From: Actinomadura fibrosa
GTDB lineage: Bacteria; Actinomycetota; Actinomycetes; Streptosporangiales; Streptosporangiaceae
Assembly: GCF_900659615.1 (NCBI RefSeq)
Contig: NZ_CAACUY010000010.1
Coordinates: 1 to 64,000 of the forward strand
DNA length: 64,000 nt
Direction: 5' to 3'
Below, in pieces: positions 46,133 to 55,368 of the stretch. Numbering within the stretch: position 1 is the first letter of the stretch; each line of letters opens with the position of its first letter. The position numbers were made by a program, and so were the translations under genes. The notes beneath the pieces were generated by a model. It was given only the letters and a program-made list of their open reading frames with translations, was not told where the DNA came from and ran no database searches.

Positions 46133-47086
46133 TCAGGCGGCGGAGACCGCGGCGATCTTGGCGGGGTTCATCATCCACAGGACCCGGCCGATGCCGCGCT
46201 CGGAGGCATCGACGGTCAGGACGGTGAAGACCTCGCCGCCGCGGCGCAGCAGCGCGGCCGCCTGCCCGTTGAGGGTGGCCCATTCGACGTCGACGCCGTC
46301 CCAGAACCGATCCGCGAACGCCGTGACGTACTTGGCGACCCGGATCGCGCCCACCACGGGGAAGCGGGACGCCCGGGCCGCGCCGCCGCCGTCGGAGTAG
46401 CTGACCGCGTCCGCGGCGAGGAGGTCCTCCAGGGCGGCGAGGTCGCCGGCGCGGGCGGCGGCGACGAAGGCGGTCAGCAGCCTGCGCTGCTCGGCCCCGG
46501 TCACCGGCGCCCGCCGCTCGGACCGCAGGTGCTTGCGGGCCCGGCTGACGAGCTGCCGCGCCGCCGCCTCGCCGACCTGCACGATCGCGGCGATCTGCGG
46601 GTACGGATAGTCGAACGCCTCCCGCAGCACGTAGGCGGCGCGCTCGGTCGGCGACAGCCGCTCCAGCAGCATCAGCACCGCGAGGTCGAGCGCCTCGCCC
46701 CGTTCGGCGCCGAGGTACGGGTCGGCGCCGGTGTCGACGGGTTCGGGCAGCCAGGGGCCGACGTAGGTCTCCCGCCGGACCCGGGCGGACCGCAGGACGT
46801 TGATCGCCAGCCGCGTGGCCGCCGTCGCCAGGAACGCCGCGGGGTCGGCCACGGCGGCGCGGTCGCAGGCCTGCCAGCGCAGCCAGACCTCCTGCACCAG
46901 GTCCTCGGCCTCGGCGGCGCTGCCCAGCATCCGGTACGCGATACCGAACAGGCGCGGCCGCACCTCGGCGAAGACCGCGGCGGCACGGTCGAGATCGTCC
47001 GACGGCACGGCGCCCGGACCGCTCCGTGCGCCCGGACCGTGCGCCGCGCCCGGACCGTGCGCCGCCTGCGAGTCGTCCGCCACCAT
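46133..47086 (-). CDS. ECF41-type RNA polymerase sigma factor (SigJ-like)
   Basis: From ATG 47086 the protein has 317 residues; an upstream in-frame start at 47149 is possible. After a GPGA-rich repeat tail, the sigma2 region (RPRLFGIAYRMLGSAAEAEDLVQEVWLRW) and sigma4 region (LSPTERAAYVLREAFDYPYPQIAAIVQVGEAAARQLVSRARKHL) are complete. The C-terminal SnoaL-like domain typical of ECF41/SigJ follows (FVAAARAGDLAALEDLLAADAVSYSDGG and GRVLWMMNPAKI). In this group the C-terminal domain tunes activity in place of a separate anti-sigma factor. The neighbours (hydrolase, NmrA-like oxidoreductase) match the oxidoreductases often linked to ECF41. Confidence 0.92.
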   Translation of the reverse strand: MVADDSQAAHGPGAAHGPGARSGPGAVPSDDLDRAAAVFAEVRPRLFGIAYRMLGSAAEAEDLVQEVWLRWQACDRAAVADPAAFLATAATRLAINVLRSARVRRETYVGPWLPEPVDTGADPYLGAERGEALDLAVLMLLERLSPTERAAYVLREAFDYPYPQIAAIVQVGEAAARQLVSRARKHLRSERRAPVTGAEQRRLLTAFVAAARAGDLAALEDLLAADAVSYSDGGGAARASRFPVVGAIRVAKYVTAFADRFWDGVDVEWATLNGQAAALLRRGGEVFTVLTVDASERGIGRVLWMMNPAKIAAVSAA

Positions 47087-47299
47087 GATCGCCCTCGTTC
47101 CGGATCGCGGGCCGGTCCGGTCGCACCCGCCCTCGCACAGCTCAGACAAGCGAGGCCGGGGTCCTGTGACAACCGGCGCCGATGACCTCGTGGACGCGGT
47201 CGAAGGAACGCCGAGCCGTCACAGGTCCTACCCGGATCCGGCGGACGCATCGCGCGGCTGCGGGAATCCGCGACGCCCGCGCGACGCGTCCGCCACGCC

Positions 47300-47938
47300 T
47301 CACCCAGATCGGCCGTCCACGGCGTCGAGGATGGCGGCCGCCACGGCGCCGAACTGCGAGGCGCCGGTGACCTCCCGGGTCCCGCGGGAGGAGGCCCGCT
47401 CGTCCATGAACCGGATCGCCTCGGCCGGGATGTTGCGGTCGTCGCCGCCGAACACGAACCAGGAAGGCCTGGTGTGCCACCCCGGCCCGCTCACATCGAG
47501 CGCGTCGAGGTCGGCGCAGAACTGGTGGTGGTACTTCTCCTCGTCGATCCGGAACTCGACGCCGCCGGACGCGACCGGGTAGGCGACAAGTGCGCTGGCC
47601 AGGATACTGCCCTCGAACTCGCCGGACAGTTGCAGGGCGCTCTCGCCGGCCTCGGGGGCGAAGGCGCCGACGTAGACCAGCGAGCGGACGGCCGGGTCGC
47701 CGACCACCGCAGTGATCACCGTGCCGCCGTAGGAGTGGCCGGCGAGGACCACAAGACGGCCGATCCCGGCGACGACGTCGCGCACGTGCGCGGCGTCGCC
47801 CGCCAGGTCGCGCAGCGGGTTGGCCACGGCGAGGGCGCAGAGCCCGTGGCCGTTCAGACGCCGGGTGACGCGGTCCCATCTCGCCGATCCGGTGAACGCT
47901 CCATGGACCAGGACGACGACTGGCTTCCCGGTGGCCAC
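47300..47938 (-). CDS. Alpha/beta hydrolase
   Basis: From GTG 47938 the protein has 212 residues. It opens VVVLVHGAFTGSARWDRV (oxyanion HG). The nucleophile elbow GHSYGG is at about 75-80, and the acid is probably in WFVFGGDDRNIP. The expected catalytic His near the C-terminus is not obvious: the family has GxSHxxxxS where this protein reads VTGASQFGAV. The His may thus be replaced by Gln, which would weaken hydrolase activity. The family is common beside ECF41 sigma genes. The frame continues upstream into a cupin remnant. Confidence 0.78.
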   Translation of the reverse strand: MATGKPVVVLVHGAFTGSARWDRVTRRLNGHGLCALAVANPLRDLAGDAAHVRDVVAGIGRLVVLAGHSYGGTVITAVVGDPAVRSLVYVGAFAPEAGESALQLSGEFEGSILASALVAYPVASGGVEFRIDEEKYHHQFCADLDALDVSGPGWHTRPSWFVFGGDDRNIPAEAIRFMDERASSRGTREVTGASQFGAVAAAILDAVDGRSG

Positions 47939-48133
47939 GTGTTGTCCGCTCCGGTGCTCAGTGCGGCCCGGAGGACCGCGATGGCCTGGATGGTCGCGGC
48001 CCGGGAGTCCTGGGTGCCGCGGATGCCGACGCGGCGGCGCGCCGGGGCCTCCGGGCGGGCACTCGATGACCACGGTCATCGCGTGCGCACCGGCCGGAAC
48101 GAAGGGCGGCTCGATCTGAGCACGGTCTGCCAC
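47939..48133 (-). pseudogene. Cupin N-terminal remnant fused in frame to the hydrolase gene
   Basis: Upstream of the hydrolase GTG the same frame encodes IEPPFVPAGAHAMTVVIECPPGGPGAPPRRH. This matches the opening of small cupins (VVIEYPPGDPGTPPHRHSG). Homology then breaks into Arg/Pro-rich sequence. The rest of the cupin barrel is gone, so translation from 48133 would give a hydrolase with a useless 65-residue extension. Confidence 0.55.
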
Positions 48134-48216
48134 GCGGTCAACCGGGGCTCCGGCGCGGCGGCGGACTCAGAACCGGACATCGACGAACCTCCTCGACGCG
48201 TCAGTGCGGACGGCGG

Positions 48217-48975
48217 TCACTTGACGGGGTTCGCGGCCAGCCAGTCGGCGTAGGTGATCTCGCCGAGGGTCGCGGCACCCTCGTCGGGGACGAGGTCGCG
48301 CTCGCGCATCTCGGCGCCGAAGTAGTGCGCGTGCGGGTCGGTGACCACCTCGCGCGGATCGCCCCACGCCGCCAGCGCCCTGCGGAAGAACTCGTCCATC
48401 CGGGACACCTCGGGGCCGGCGATCTGGATCCGGCCGTTCAGCGGCGCGCCCGCCGCGGTCCTGGCGATCGTCCGGGACACCTCCTCGCCGGCGATCGGCT
48501 GGAAGAGCACCGGCGGCATCGGGACGGTGTCGCCGCCGGCGGCGGCCTCGTCGGCGATCCTGCGCCCGAACTCGAAGAACTGCGTCGCGTGCACCAGCGA
48601 GAACGGGATCGGCGACTCCTCGATCAGCCTCTCCTGCGCGAGCTTCGCCCGGAAGTAGCCGATGTCGGGCCGCCGGTCGGTGTTCACGATCGTCAGCGCG
48701 ACGTGGTGGCCCACGCCCGCCTTCCGCTCCGCCGCCAGCAGGTTGCCGGTCGAGGTCGTGAAGAAGTGCAGCACCGCCTCGTCCTCGAAGGACGGGGAGT
48801 TGGACACGTCGACCACCACGGACGCGCCCTCCAGCACCTCGGCCAGCCCCTCGCCGGTGAGGGTGTCGACGCCGGTGTTCGGCGCCGCCGGCACCGCCTC
48901 GTGCCCGTGCCGCCGGAGCTCTTGCACGGCCTTCGAGCCGATCAGGCCGGTGCCGCCGATGACCACGATCTTCAT
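48217..48975 (-). CDS. NmrA/SDR-like NAD(P)-binding protein
   Basis: The 252-residue protein starts MKIVVIGGTGLIGSKAVQELRRHGH, an atypical-SDR Rossmann motif. SVVVDVSNSPSFED, HHVALTIVNTDRRPDIGYFRAKLAQE and SLVHATQFFEF then follow. It lacks the classic Tyr-x3-Lys but has the YFRAKL version used by NmrA-like proteins. Such proteins sense or use NADP(H). In many actinomycetes this gene sits beside a cupin gene and an ECF41 sigma factor, as here. Confidence 0.87.
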   Translation of the reverse strand: MKIVVIGGTGLIGSKAVQELRRHGHEAVPAAPNTGVDTLTGEGLAEVLEGASVVVDVSNSPSFEDEAVLHFFTTSTGNLLAAERKAGVGHHVALTIVNTDRRPDIGYFRAKLAQERLIEESPIPFSLVHATQFFEFGRRIADEAAAGGDTVPMPPVLFQPIAGEEVSRTIARTAAGAPLNGRIQIAGPEVSRMDEFFRRALAAWGDPREVVTDPHAHYFGAEMRERDLVPDEGAATLGEITYADWLAANPVK

Positions 48976-49425
48976 GAGAGTCCCTCCGGTTCGCCGGGCC
49001 GTCGGTCACCGCCCGGTCGCCAGCTAAGACAGGGCACCCGTCCGGGCTGTGACGGCTCCGGCGAAAGAATCCGGGACGCGGTCGGGTCCGGCGCAGCCCG
49101 TCACAAACGCGGGCGCGGCCCTGTCTTCGCGGCATGGCGCGAAAACGGGAGCAAGCCGTGCCGCCAGCAGGTGCCGGGTGCCGGATCCGGGTGACCGCGC
49201 GCGATCGACGAGCCGCACCGCGCCTCGAGCCAGCTCGAACCCGCTGTTCGACCTCGCGAAGCACACGGCTGCCCACTCAGAGGATCCCGTCCTCCAGGCA
49301 CAGTCGCTTGGCCTTGCGGCACAGCTCGACAGCGCGTCATCGAAACCCGGTGGAGGACATGGCCAACGGCGCGGCCCTCCTAAAGCGGACACGGTGCACC
49401 GGGCAGGTACGCCTCAGCCCCGGCT
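48976..49425. other. Region without a supportable gene
   Basis: About 450 bp. Open frames exist but lack motifs and consistent bias. It lies between the NmrA-like gene and a small hypothetical gene, and no promoter can be fixed. Confidence 0.4.
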
Positions 49426-49836
49426 TCAGTGGTGGGGGGTGTCGGATAGGCGGCCGGTGAGGCGATCCTCGGCCTGGCCCCAGATCAGCCGCCGATCGAA
49501 CCGCTCGGCCGTCCAGGCTGTGGTGAAGAGCGCCCCGGCGTCACGGAAGTCCCGGACGACCCGCCGGTGGGCAGGAGAGCGAACAAAACGCTGGAGATCG
49601 GCCGGCTCGCACCACACCGACACCGAGATCTGGCGCCGCACGTCGGCCGCGGCGGCGAACCACAGGCCGAGCGCTCCGTCCATTTCCGGCCAGCCGTGCC
49701 GCAGCCGCATTCCGGCCATCGCCACACGCGGGACGTCGCGGACCCGATGCACAAAGTAATCGTTCATGCTGACATGCACCGGGCCAGCGATGTCCTGTCC
49801 GTTCCCGTCTTTCCAGAGCCGCACGAATAACGTCAT
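49426..49836 (-). CDS. Hypothetical protein, possible dimeric alpha/beta-barrel
   Basis: From ATG 49836 the protein has 136 residues. Segments DYFVHRVRDVPRVAMAGMRLRHGW, GALGLWFAAAADVRRQISVSVW, and DLQRFVRSPAHRRVVRDFRDAGALFTTAW have the strand-helix pattern of ferredoxin-like dimeric barrels such as ABM or DUF3291 proteins. No catalytic residues can be named. It stands near a broken TetR gene that lies directly upstream on the same strand. Confidence 0.6.
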   Translation of the reverse strand: MTLFVRLWKDGNGQDIAGPVHVSMNDYFVHRVRDVPRVAMAGMRLRHGWPEMDGALGLWFAAAADVRRQISVSVWCEPADLQRFVRSPAHRRVVRDFRDAGALFTTAWTAERFDRRLIWGQAEDRLTGRLSDTPHH

Positions 49837-49878
49837 AAGGTCGACCGTACGATATTGAGCCAGATACAAGTGTATTGG

Positions 49879-50510
49879 TCAGGTGGACGGGGCACGGCGG
49901 TAAAGGTCGGTCGTCGCGGCGTTCCAGCGGGCGAGCTGCTCGGGGCCGAAGAACGGCTCGGGCGACTGGCGGCTGATCGCCGGTTCGAAGGACACGCAGG
50001 CCAGGTTGAACACCCCGCGTGGATCGCGGCCCAGTCCCAGTCAGCGTCGGCGCGCGAACGCCCGTAGCGATCGAGCGGGGCCAGCCAGTCGGCGCGCGCG
50101 ATCTGGACCAGCGCGTCGAAGATCCTCACCGCGTCCCAATCCCCCTCGGCGAGGGCTCGCGCAAGGTACCGCAGCGCGACCGTGTTGCCACGGATCCAGC
50201 TCGTCACCGTATCGCCCACCAAGCCCCAAGCCGCCTCGTTCGCGCCGTCCCGGACGGGGTCACGGAAGGTCTCCACGGCGCCGGCGATCACGTAGGCCTT
50301 GACCGCCTCGCGCAGCCGGGCCTTGGTCCGAAGTGATGCTGGACGAGACCCGGCGACAGTCCGGCGGCGGCCGCCACGTCGCGGATCGACGTCACCGCGA
50401 CGCCTTGGCGGCGAACCCTGCAACGCCACGTTCCGGATACGCGCGTAGGTGTTCGGATCCGATGGCTGAGCGGGCGACTGCGAGTTGTTCACGCTTGCAG
50501 AGCCGACCAC
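49879..50510 (-). pseudogene. TetR-family regulator with several frameshifts
   Basis: Pieced across frames, the reverse strand encodes a clear TetR: YARIRNVALQG, then (shift) VAVTSIRDVAAAAGLSPGLVQHHF, then (shift) TKARLREAVKAYVIAGA, followed by about 110 residues in one frame to DWDWAAIH. A last shift leads into FNLACVSFEPAISRQSPEPFFGPEQLARWNAA, ending at 49881-49879. At least three indels separate the parts. Confidence 0.8.
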
Positions 50511-51323
50511 AGCCACCTCCTCGCTCCGGACGCGCGCCGCGCACGCCGGCCCGGTGGGTGACGCTGGCCGGTCCGACGCTCGGCGTCCGGAGCAGCGGGG
50601 AGACATCGGCGTCCCGGTGGTGCCATACCGGGTCCGCCACGCTGGCTCTCGGCGTACAGCCTCGGCATGCGTTCAGCCCTGCCGGCGCACGACACGGTAC
50701 CGCGCGGGCGTCACGCCAACTCCCGTGTGTCTAGAAACCACTCAGAGTGCGCCGGACGGGATGCGTGGAGCCTTCGCGGTGGCAAATCAGCCCGACAGGT
50801 CCTGTGCTCGCGCCTTCTCGTCGAGCAGGGTCGCCACGGTGTGGCGCAGGACGTGCGGGTGCACCGCCTCGGCGCGTACGCGCACCCTAACCACCACCAA
50901 GGGGTTAACCAGAGGAATCAACCACCACCACGAGATGCGGTGTTCGCAGCGATGGAGGTAATCGTGAAGGTGACTCGTCGACGGGCGCAGGGGCCAGCGG
51001 AGGAGCGGCTGGCGGGTGTTCTGGGGAGGATGCTGCCCGGCGCGGTGTCGTGAAGTGATCGGGTTCGCTGTCTTCGGCAGTGGCGTCTAGCAGCCCTCCT
51101 TGGCTGGGCTCAGCCGCATGACGCTCAGGCCTCCGGGTTGGGCGAGCCGTAGAGGATCGATGGAGGGCATCTCACCGTCTCCATCCCGCCCCCCGACTCA
51201 CTCACGCGGTGCTCTTCGTAGCCGACGCATGTCCGGGTTGGGTCACGGGGTGCACTGCGCCGCCACCTCTGGCGTCGACTGTCTGCACGGTCGCGTGCAT
51301 CTGGGCATTCGCGGGGAGATGCC
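50511..51323. other. Degenerate region with an integrase scrap
   Basis: About 810 bp with no intact gene. At 50787-50880 on the reverse strand a short frame reads HPHVLRHTVATLLDEKARAQD, which resembles the H-x-LRHT-x-AT box of tyrosine recombinases. The rest shows no family. The final 20 bp hold the AraC gene's Shine-Dalgarno (GGGGAGA). Confidence 0.45.
50787..50880 (-). pseudogene. Tyrosine recombinase C-terminal scrap
   Basis: Thirty codons with good wobble bias end in a TGA at 50787 and contain the signature HPHVLRHTVATLL. The catalytic Tyr-containing helix after it is missing, and the upstream sequence is unrecognisable. Confidence 0.5.
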
Positions 51324-52352
51324 ATGCTGATCTGTACCGATGACTTTCCACCGGCCGAACGTTCCGATCGCTTTCGCGAGGCGTTGCTAGGGGTAGAGGT
51401 CCCAGTCATTGTCACCGCCGACGAGCCGGCTGGTTTCGCGGCCACATGGGCGTGTTCGGAGCTGGGCGACCTATCGGTGGCGTCGGTCTGTTCCCAGGCA
51501 CCGTACCGGTTCTTCCGAGGGCGGCGACTGATCAGCCGGTCGAATCCGGAGGCCTACCGGCTCGTCCTCAACGTACGCGGACGAAGCGGCGTATGCCATC
51601 GTGACCACGACGTAGGGCTGGGACCCGGTGATCTCGCGCTCTACGAGACCTCCTCTCCCTTCCAGGGCTGGCGCGGAACTCCCACGGACCCGAACGACTG
51701 GATCATGGCGACCTTCGACCGCAGGCTTCTCCCGACGCCCGCACGCTACGCCCAGCCGCTCCTAGGGCAACGGCTTCCCGGGCAGGAGGGAATCGGAGCG
51801 CTGGTCGGCACGGTACTGCGCCAGGTGGCCGCGAGTGCGGACCGCTACCAGCCCGACGACGGCCATCACCTGTCGAACGCCCTCCTGGATCTGCTGGCGG
51901 TCCTGCTGCACCACCACGGGGAACCGGCTGGGACGGCCTTGACCGGTGCGCACGAGCGGACCCTCCTCCCCCGGATGCGCGCGTTCGCTCTGGACCGGCT
52001 CGGTGATCCCGAGCTCTCACCGGAGATGATCGCGGCCGCCCACCACATCTCGCTGCGCCAGGTGCACCGGCTCTTCCACGCCCACGGCCTGACGGTGGCC
52101 GGCTGGATCCGCGAGCGCCGCCTCGAACGCTGCCGCCGGGACCTCGGCGACCCCGCCCTGGATGGCCGCCCTATCCAGATGATCGCCAGCCGCTGGGGAT
52201 TCACCGACAAGTCTCACTTCAGCAAGGTCTTCCGAGCTGCTTTCGAGGTCAGTCCCCATGCCTACCGCCAGGAACAGCACCGCCGCCTCCTCGGCACGGA
52301 TCCGGGCGCTGAAACTCAACTGCCCGGCGCTGATGACCAACAACACCGGTGA
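51324..52352 (+). CDS. AraC-family transcriptional regulator
   Basis: The ATG at 51324 gives 342 residues. An AraC_binding_2 (cupin-like) N-terminal domain spans about 15-185 (RSDRFREALLGVEVPV, LVLNVRGRSGVCHRDHDVGLGPGDLALYETSSPF). The C-terminal HTH_18 spans about 220-315 (ELSPEMIAAAHHISLRQVHRLFHAHGLTVAGWIRERRLERCRRDL and WGFTDKSHFSKVFRAAFEVSPHAYR). This is the FeaR-like architecture that often controls aromatic or amine catabolism. The stop is followed by a non-coding gap. Its target is not evident. Confidence 0.9.
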   Translation: MLICTDDFPPAERSDRFREALLGVEVPVIVTADEPAGFAATWACSELGDLSVASVCSQAPYRFFRGRRLISRSNPEAYRLVLNVRGRSGVCHRDHDVGLGPGDLALYETSSPFQGWRGTPTDPNDWIMATFDRRLLPTPARYAQPLLGQRLPGQEGIGALVGTVLRQVAASADRYQPDDGHHLSNALLDLLAVLLHHHGEPAGTALTGAHERTLLPRMRAFALDRLGDPELSPEMIAAAHHISLRQVHRLFHAHGLTVAGWIRERRLERCRRDLGDPALDGRPIQMIASRWGFTDKSHFSKVFRAAFEVSPHAYRQEQHRRLLGTDPGAETQLPGADDQQHR

Positions 52353-52661
52353 CGCATCAGCGCATCGTGAAGGTACGGCGCAACCATCAAGGCGCCGTTC
52401 CGGTTCTGGGTCGTACGCACCGGCTCCTGCGTCAATACCAGTGCGTTAGCGGCTGACCGGTGCCGGGCTGAGTCGAGGGCTTGCGGGGGTGACTGCAATG
52501 CCGCATATGGAGCCATCCGCAACACCGTGCATGCAAACCGCGAGCCGTTCCGGCGGATGGTGCGGAGGGTCGATATCGGGCGTCGATCAACAGAAAGGCG
52601 CGCTTGGCCGAGCAGCCGACCTGACCGGCACTCCGCTACCGCTCCGAGAGGAAGGAGTGCG
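52353..52661. other. Intergenic region upstream of a secreted protein gene
   Basis: About 310 bp with no supportable gene. It ends with the Shine-Dalgarno GAAGGAG of the gene at 52662. Confidence 0.45.
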
Positions 52662-53093
52662 ATGAGACGAATCATCGTGATGGCCGCCGCCGCGGTGAGT
52701 GTGCTGGCGCTATCGGCTGCGCCCGCGGCGGCATCGGCGGTCCCCCAGCCGACGGTGGTGCGGACTTCGACCACGGTCGCGAACGAGCTGAGGGTGCTCA
52801 CCCCGGAGCGGGTCGCCGCCGCCTGGGACTGCCAGGCGGGTTACTCCTGCTACTACACCGGCCTCAACGGCACCGGCTATCGGTGGAGAGCACCGGGCTG
52901 CGGCTGGTGGTACCTGGACGGGACACTTCTCCAGAACAACCTGTACTCGATCGACAACAGGGGAAGCGGCAGGGTCGACGTGTACAACCGGATCGGTGCC
53001 AATTCGTATGAACTGAAGGGCTGGGTCTATCCCGGCCAGCAGGGGAACTTCCACCAGAACATCGGCGCCGACGTAGTGGACATCTACTGCTGA
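52662..53093 (+). CDS. Secreted cysteine-containing protein (peptidase inhibitor I36-like)
   Basis: The ATG at 52662 has GAAGGAG upstream and gives 143 residues. A signal peptide (MRRIIVMAAAAVSVLALSAAPAAASA) is followed by a short pro-like segment and a domain starting about residue 55. That domain has WDCQAGYSCYYTGLNGTGYRW, CGWWYLD, a NNLYSIDNRGSGRVDVYN strand and a C-terminal IYC. The order of Cys and aromatic residues resembles beta/gamma-crystallin-like peptidase inhibitor I36 proteins of Streptomyces (SMI). Function is probable at the fold level only. Confidence 0.75.
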   Translation: MRRIIVMAAAAVSVLALSAAPAAASAVPQPTVVRTSTTVANELRVLTPERVAAAWDCQAGYSCYYTGLNGTGYRWRAPGCGWWYLDGTLLQNNLYSIDNRGSGRVDVYNRIGANSYELKGWVYPGQQGNFHQNIGADVVDIYC

Positions 53094-53245
53094 GTCTCGC
53101 GCCCTGACCAGGATCCTCAACCGCGAGATCGTCGTTCGCGGGTGGCGAGGTCCTCCAGTCAATCCCGGCCACTGTGATGGTGTGCTGTTGCTTCATGTTG
53201 GAGCACAGGCACGAGTCGGCGGCCACGACGCATCGGAGATGAGCA

Positions 53246-53572
53246 ATGGTGAAGGAAAAGCAAAGGGTCACGGGAAGGAAACGCGGAATTCTCGGTCTGG
53301 CAGTGCTCGCATTGAGTGCCGGTGCAACGGTCCTGACCTCCGCGAGCCCCGCTCAAGCCGCCGATCCGCAGTGCCACACCCGGCTCTACACCTACCATGG
53401 AGGTGGCTTTTGCTCCGGGTCGGGGACGAGCCCGCACTATGTAGGCGGGGTCCAATGCACCGACGGCCGTTGGTACTACGGCCCCTTGCGTGACATGGGT
53501 GACGAAAGAGGCTCGTACGGGTATTGCCCGTCCGGCTCCTACGCCAACCGTGCCATGGCGACCAGCGTCTAG
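53246..53572 (+). CDS. Small secreted cysteine-containing protein
   Basis: The ATG at 53246 gives 108 residues. The N-terminus MVKEKQRVTGRKRGILGLAVLALSAGATVLTSASPAQAA is a long twin-basic signal peptide. The mature part of about 70 residues is rich in Gly and Tyr with four cysteines (PQCHTRLYTYHGGGFCSG, VQCTDGRWYYG, YGYCPSG), probably two disulfides. No family is recognised. It follows another small secreted protein by about 150 bp, so both may be co-regulated. Confidence 0.72.
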   Translation: MVKEKQRVTGRKRGILGLAVLALSAGATVLTSASPAQAADPQCHTRLYTYHGGGFCSGSGTSPHYVGGVQCTDGRWYYGPLRDMGDERGSYGYCPSGSYANRAMATSV

Positions 53573-53721
53573 GCCGGCGGGCAGCGCTCGTGCCACGGAT
53601 GCGGGAGCCGGTCCCTCAGAAGAAGATGATCGCTGACCAGCTCCAGCCGGCGCGTCGACCGACCGCGCGAGGGCGCCACTCCAGCCCAGAACCGGGTAGG
53701 TGGGATCTGCGGCGGTTGGTA

Positions 53722-54558
53722 CTAGGGCGTGTCTCGAAGCCGGGTGTGTGACGGTGTGTCGTGACACTAGACAGCGAGGTCTCCGATAGAGGGTTCGACG
53801 ACCAAAAAGAACCAGGAACACCGGAGACCTCGTGGCCACCCTGCGGTGACGCGGCGCTTTGAGGCAGCGGGCGGGAGTATGGGCGCGGATCATCACCGAT
53901 CTGCGGGGGCGGGCGGACGCGGCCGAGATGATCTGCTGGCAGGTGAGTGTGGACTCCACCAACCATCGCCCGAGCCCATCAGCACGCCGTCGGCGCCCGC
54001 ACCCGCCCCCACCAGCAGGCCGAACCTCCGCCCTCGATGATGGCGAGCCCGCCGATCACGCACTGGAGCGTTCGCGCGGCGGGCTGACCACCCAAGATTC
54101 ATCTGTCGTGCGAGCAGGGCCAAAAGGTGCTGTCGTTGCTGGTCACCGCCGCCCGCCGCGGTGACTCGCCGCAGTTCCGGCCCGTCTTGGACTAGATCGC
54201 GGTGCCGCGGAGCGGGCCGGGACGTCCTCGCGGCCGACCGGAGCGGGTCCGGGCTGACAAGGCATACAGCTCCCTAGCCGGCCGCGCCTACCTGCGCAGG
54301 TGCGGCATCAAGTGCGCGATCCCCGTCAAAGCCGACCAAGCCCGAAACCGCACCAAGCGAGGCAGGCATGGCGGGCGGCCGCCGACATTCCGCGCCCTGG
54401 ACCACCGGCAGCGCCATGCCGTCGAGTGCGGCATCAACCGGCTCGAACGCCACCGCGCCGTGGCCACCCGGTACGACGAAGTCGCTGTCCGCTACGAGGC
54501 CGTCCTCCACATCGCCGTCATCAACGACTGGCTGACCTGCCTTCGAGACACGCCCTAG
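53722..54558 (+). mobile_element. Decayed IS5-family (IS427-like) insertion sequence with terminal inverted repeats
   Basis: Perfect 18-bp terminal repeats CTAGGGCGTGTCTCGAAG (53722-53739) and its complement (54541-54558) bound an 837-bp element. The interior keeps IS5 transposase landmarks in several frames: [72 protein letters not shown] and [32 protein letters not shown]. Frameshifts and stops separate them, so no full transposase is made. A TA flanks GGGCGTG on both sides and may be the target duplication. The right end overlaps the stop of the next gene. Confidence 0.85.
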
Positions 54559-55331
54559 ACGGCCTGCGCGGTGGGCAGGACGGTGATCTCGGTGAGGTTG
54601 ACGTGGCGGGGGGAGGCGGCGATGAAGGCGATGGTCTCGGCCACGTCGACCGCCTGCAGGGGGGCGATGTCATGGAGCAGGCCCTCCATCAGCGCGCTGG
54701 CGTCGGGGTCGGTGACGTGGCTGGGCAGCTCGGTGTCGACCATGCCGGGTTCGATCGAGGCCACGCGGACGCCGCGGGGGCCGAGTTCGACGCGCATCAG
54801 GCGAGTGAGGTGGCTGATGTAGGCCTTGGTGCCGGAGTAGATCGAGAACTTCTCCAGGATGCGGGTGGCCGCGATGGAGGAGGTGTTGATCAGGTCGGCC
54901 GGGCGGCCGGCGTCGGCGGCGGTGGTGAGCTGCGGCAGGAACGCGGCGATGACGTTCATGACGCCGGTGACGTTGAGGTCGATCTGACGCTGCCAGTCCT
55001 CGACCTTCAGCTCCTCGATCGCGGAGATCAGCTGGACGCCGGCGTTGTTCAGGACGAGGTCGGCGGGGCCGAGCCGCTCGGCGACCAAGGCGGCGGCGTC
55101 GGCCACCGCCGCGCGCTGGGTGACGTCGACCGCGACGGCCAGGGCGGTGCCGCCGTCGGCCTCGATGGCGGCGATGAGCTCGTCGAGCCTGTCCTTGCGG
55201 CGGGCCAGAACGGCGACGGAGGCGCCGAGTGCGGCCAGGCGGCGCGCGGTGGCCGCGCCGATGCCGCTGGAGGCACCGGAGACGACGGCGACGCGGCCGG
55301 CCAGCGGGGTGCCGGTGAGCAGAGCGGACAT
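54555..55331 (-). CDS. Short-chain dehydrogenase/reductase
   Basis: From ATG 55331 the protein has 258 residues; a longer reading to 55409 lacks support. It has SGASSGIG at about 18-25, NNAG, catalytic Ser in NTSSIAA, Tyr-x3-Lys in YSGTKAY and PGMVDTELP. It belongs to the YdfG-like SDRs of broad specificity (serine or 3-hydroxy acid dehydrogenase type). The stop TAG (54555-54557) lies inside the right terminal repeat of the adjacent IS, so the IS may have supplied a new stop. The upstream neighbour is another SDR 38 bp away with the same GGATCATC-ATG leader. Confidence 0.88.
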   Translation of the reverse strand: MSALLTGTPLAGRVAVVSGASSGIGAATARRLAALGASVAVLARRKDRLDELIAAIEADGGTALAVAVDVTQRAAVADAAALVAERLGPADLVLNNAGVQLISAIEELKVEDWQRQIDLNVTGVMNVIAAFLPQLTTAADAGRPADLINTSSIAATRILEKFSIYSGTKAYISHLTRLMRVELGPRGVRVASIEPGMVDTELPSHVTDPDASALMEGLLHDIAPLQAVDVAETIAFIAASPRHVNLTEITVLPTAQAV

Positions 55332-55368
55332 GATGATCCCTTCTGATGCGCGCGGGTGTGCGGGCCGG

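Noticed and set aside
47030..47070. GPGA-encoding repeats at the SigJ N-terminus as a separate repeat element
   Set aside because: It is a short low-complexity stretch of the coding sequence before the sigma2 domain. It may even be partly untranslated if a later start is used.
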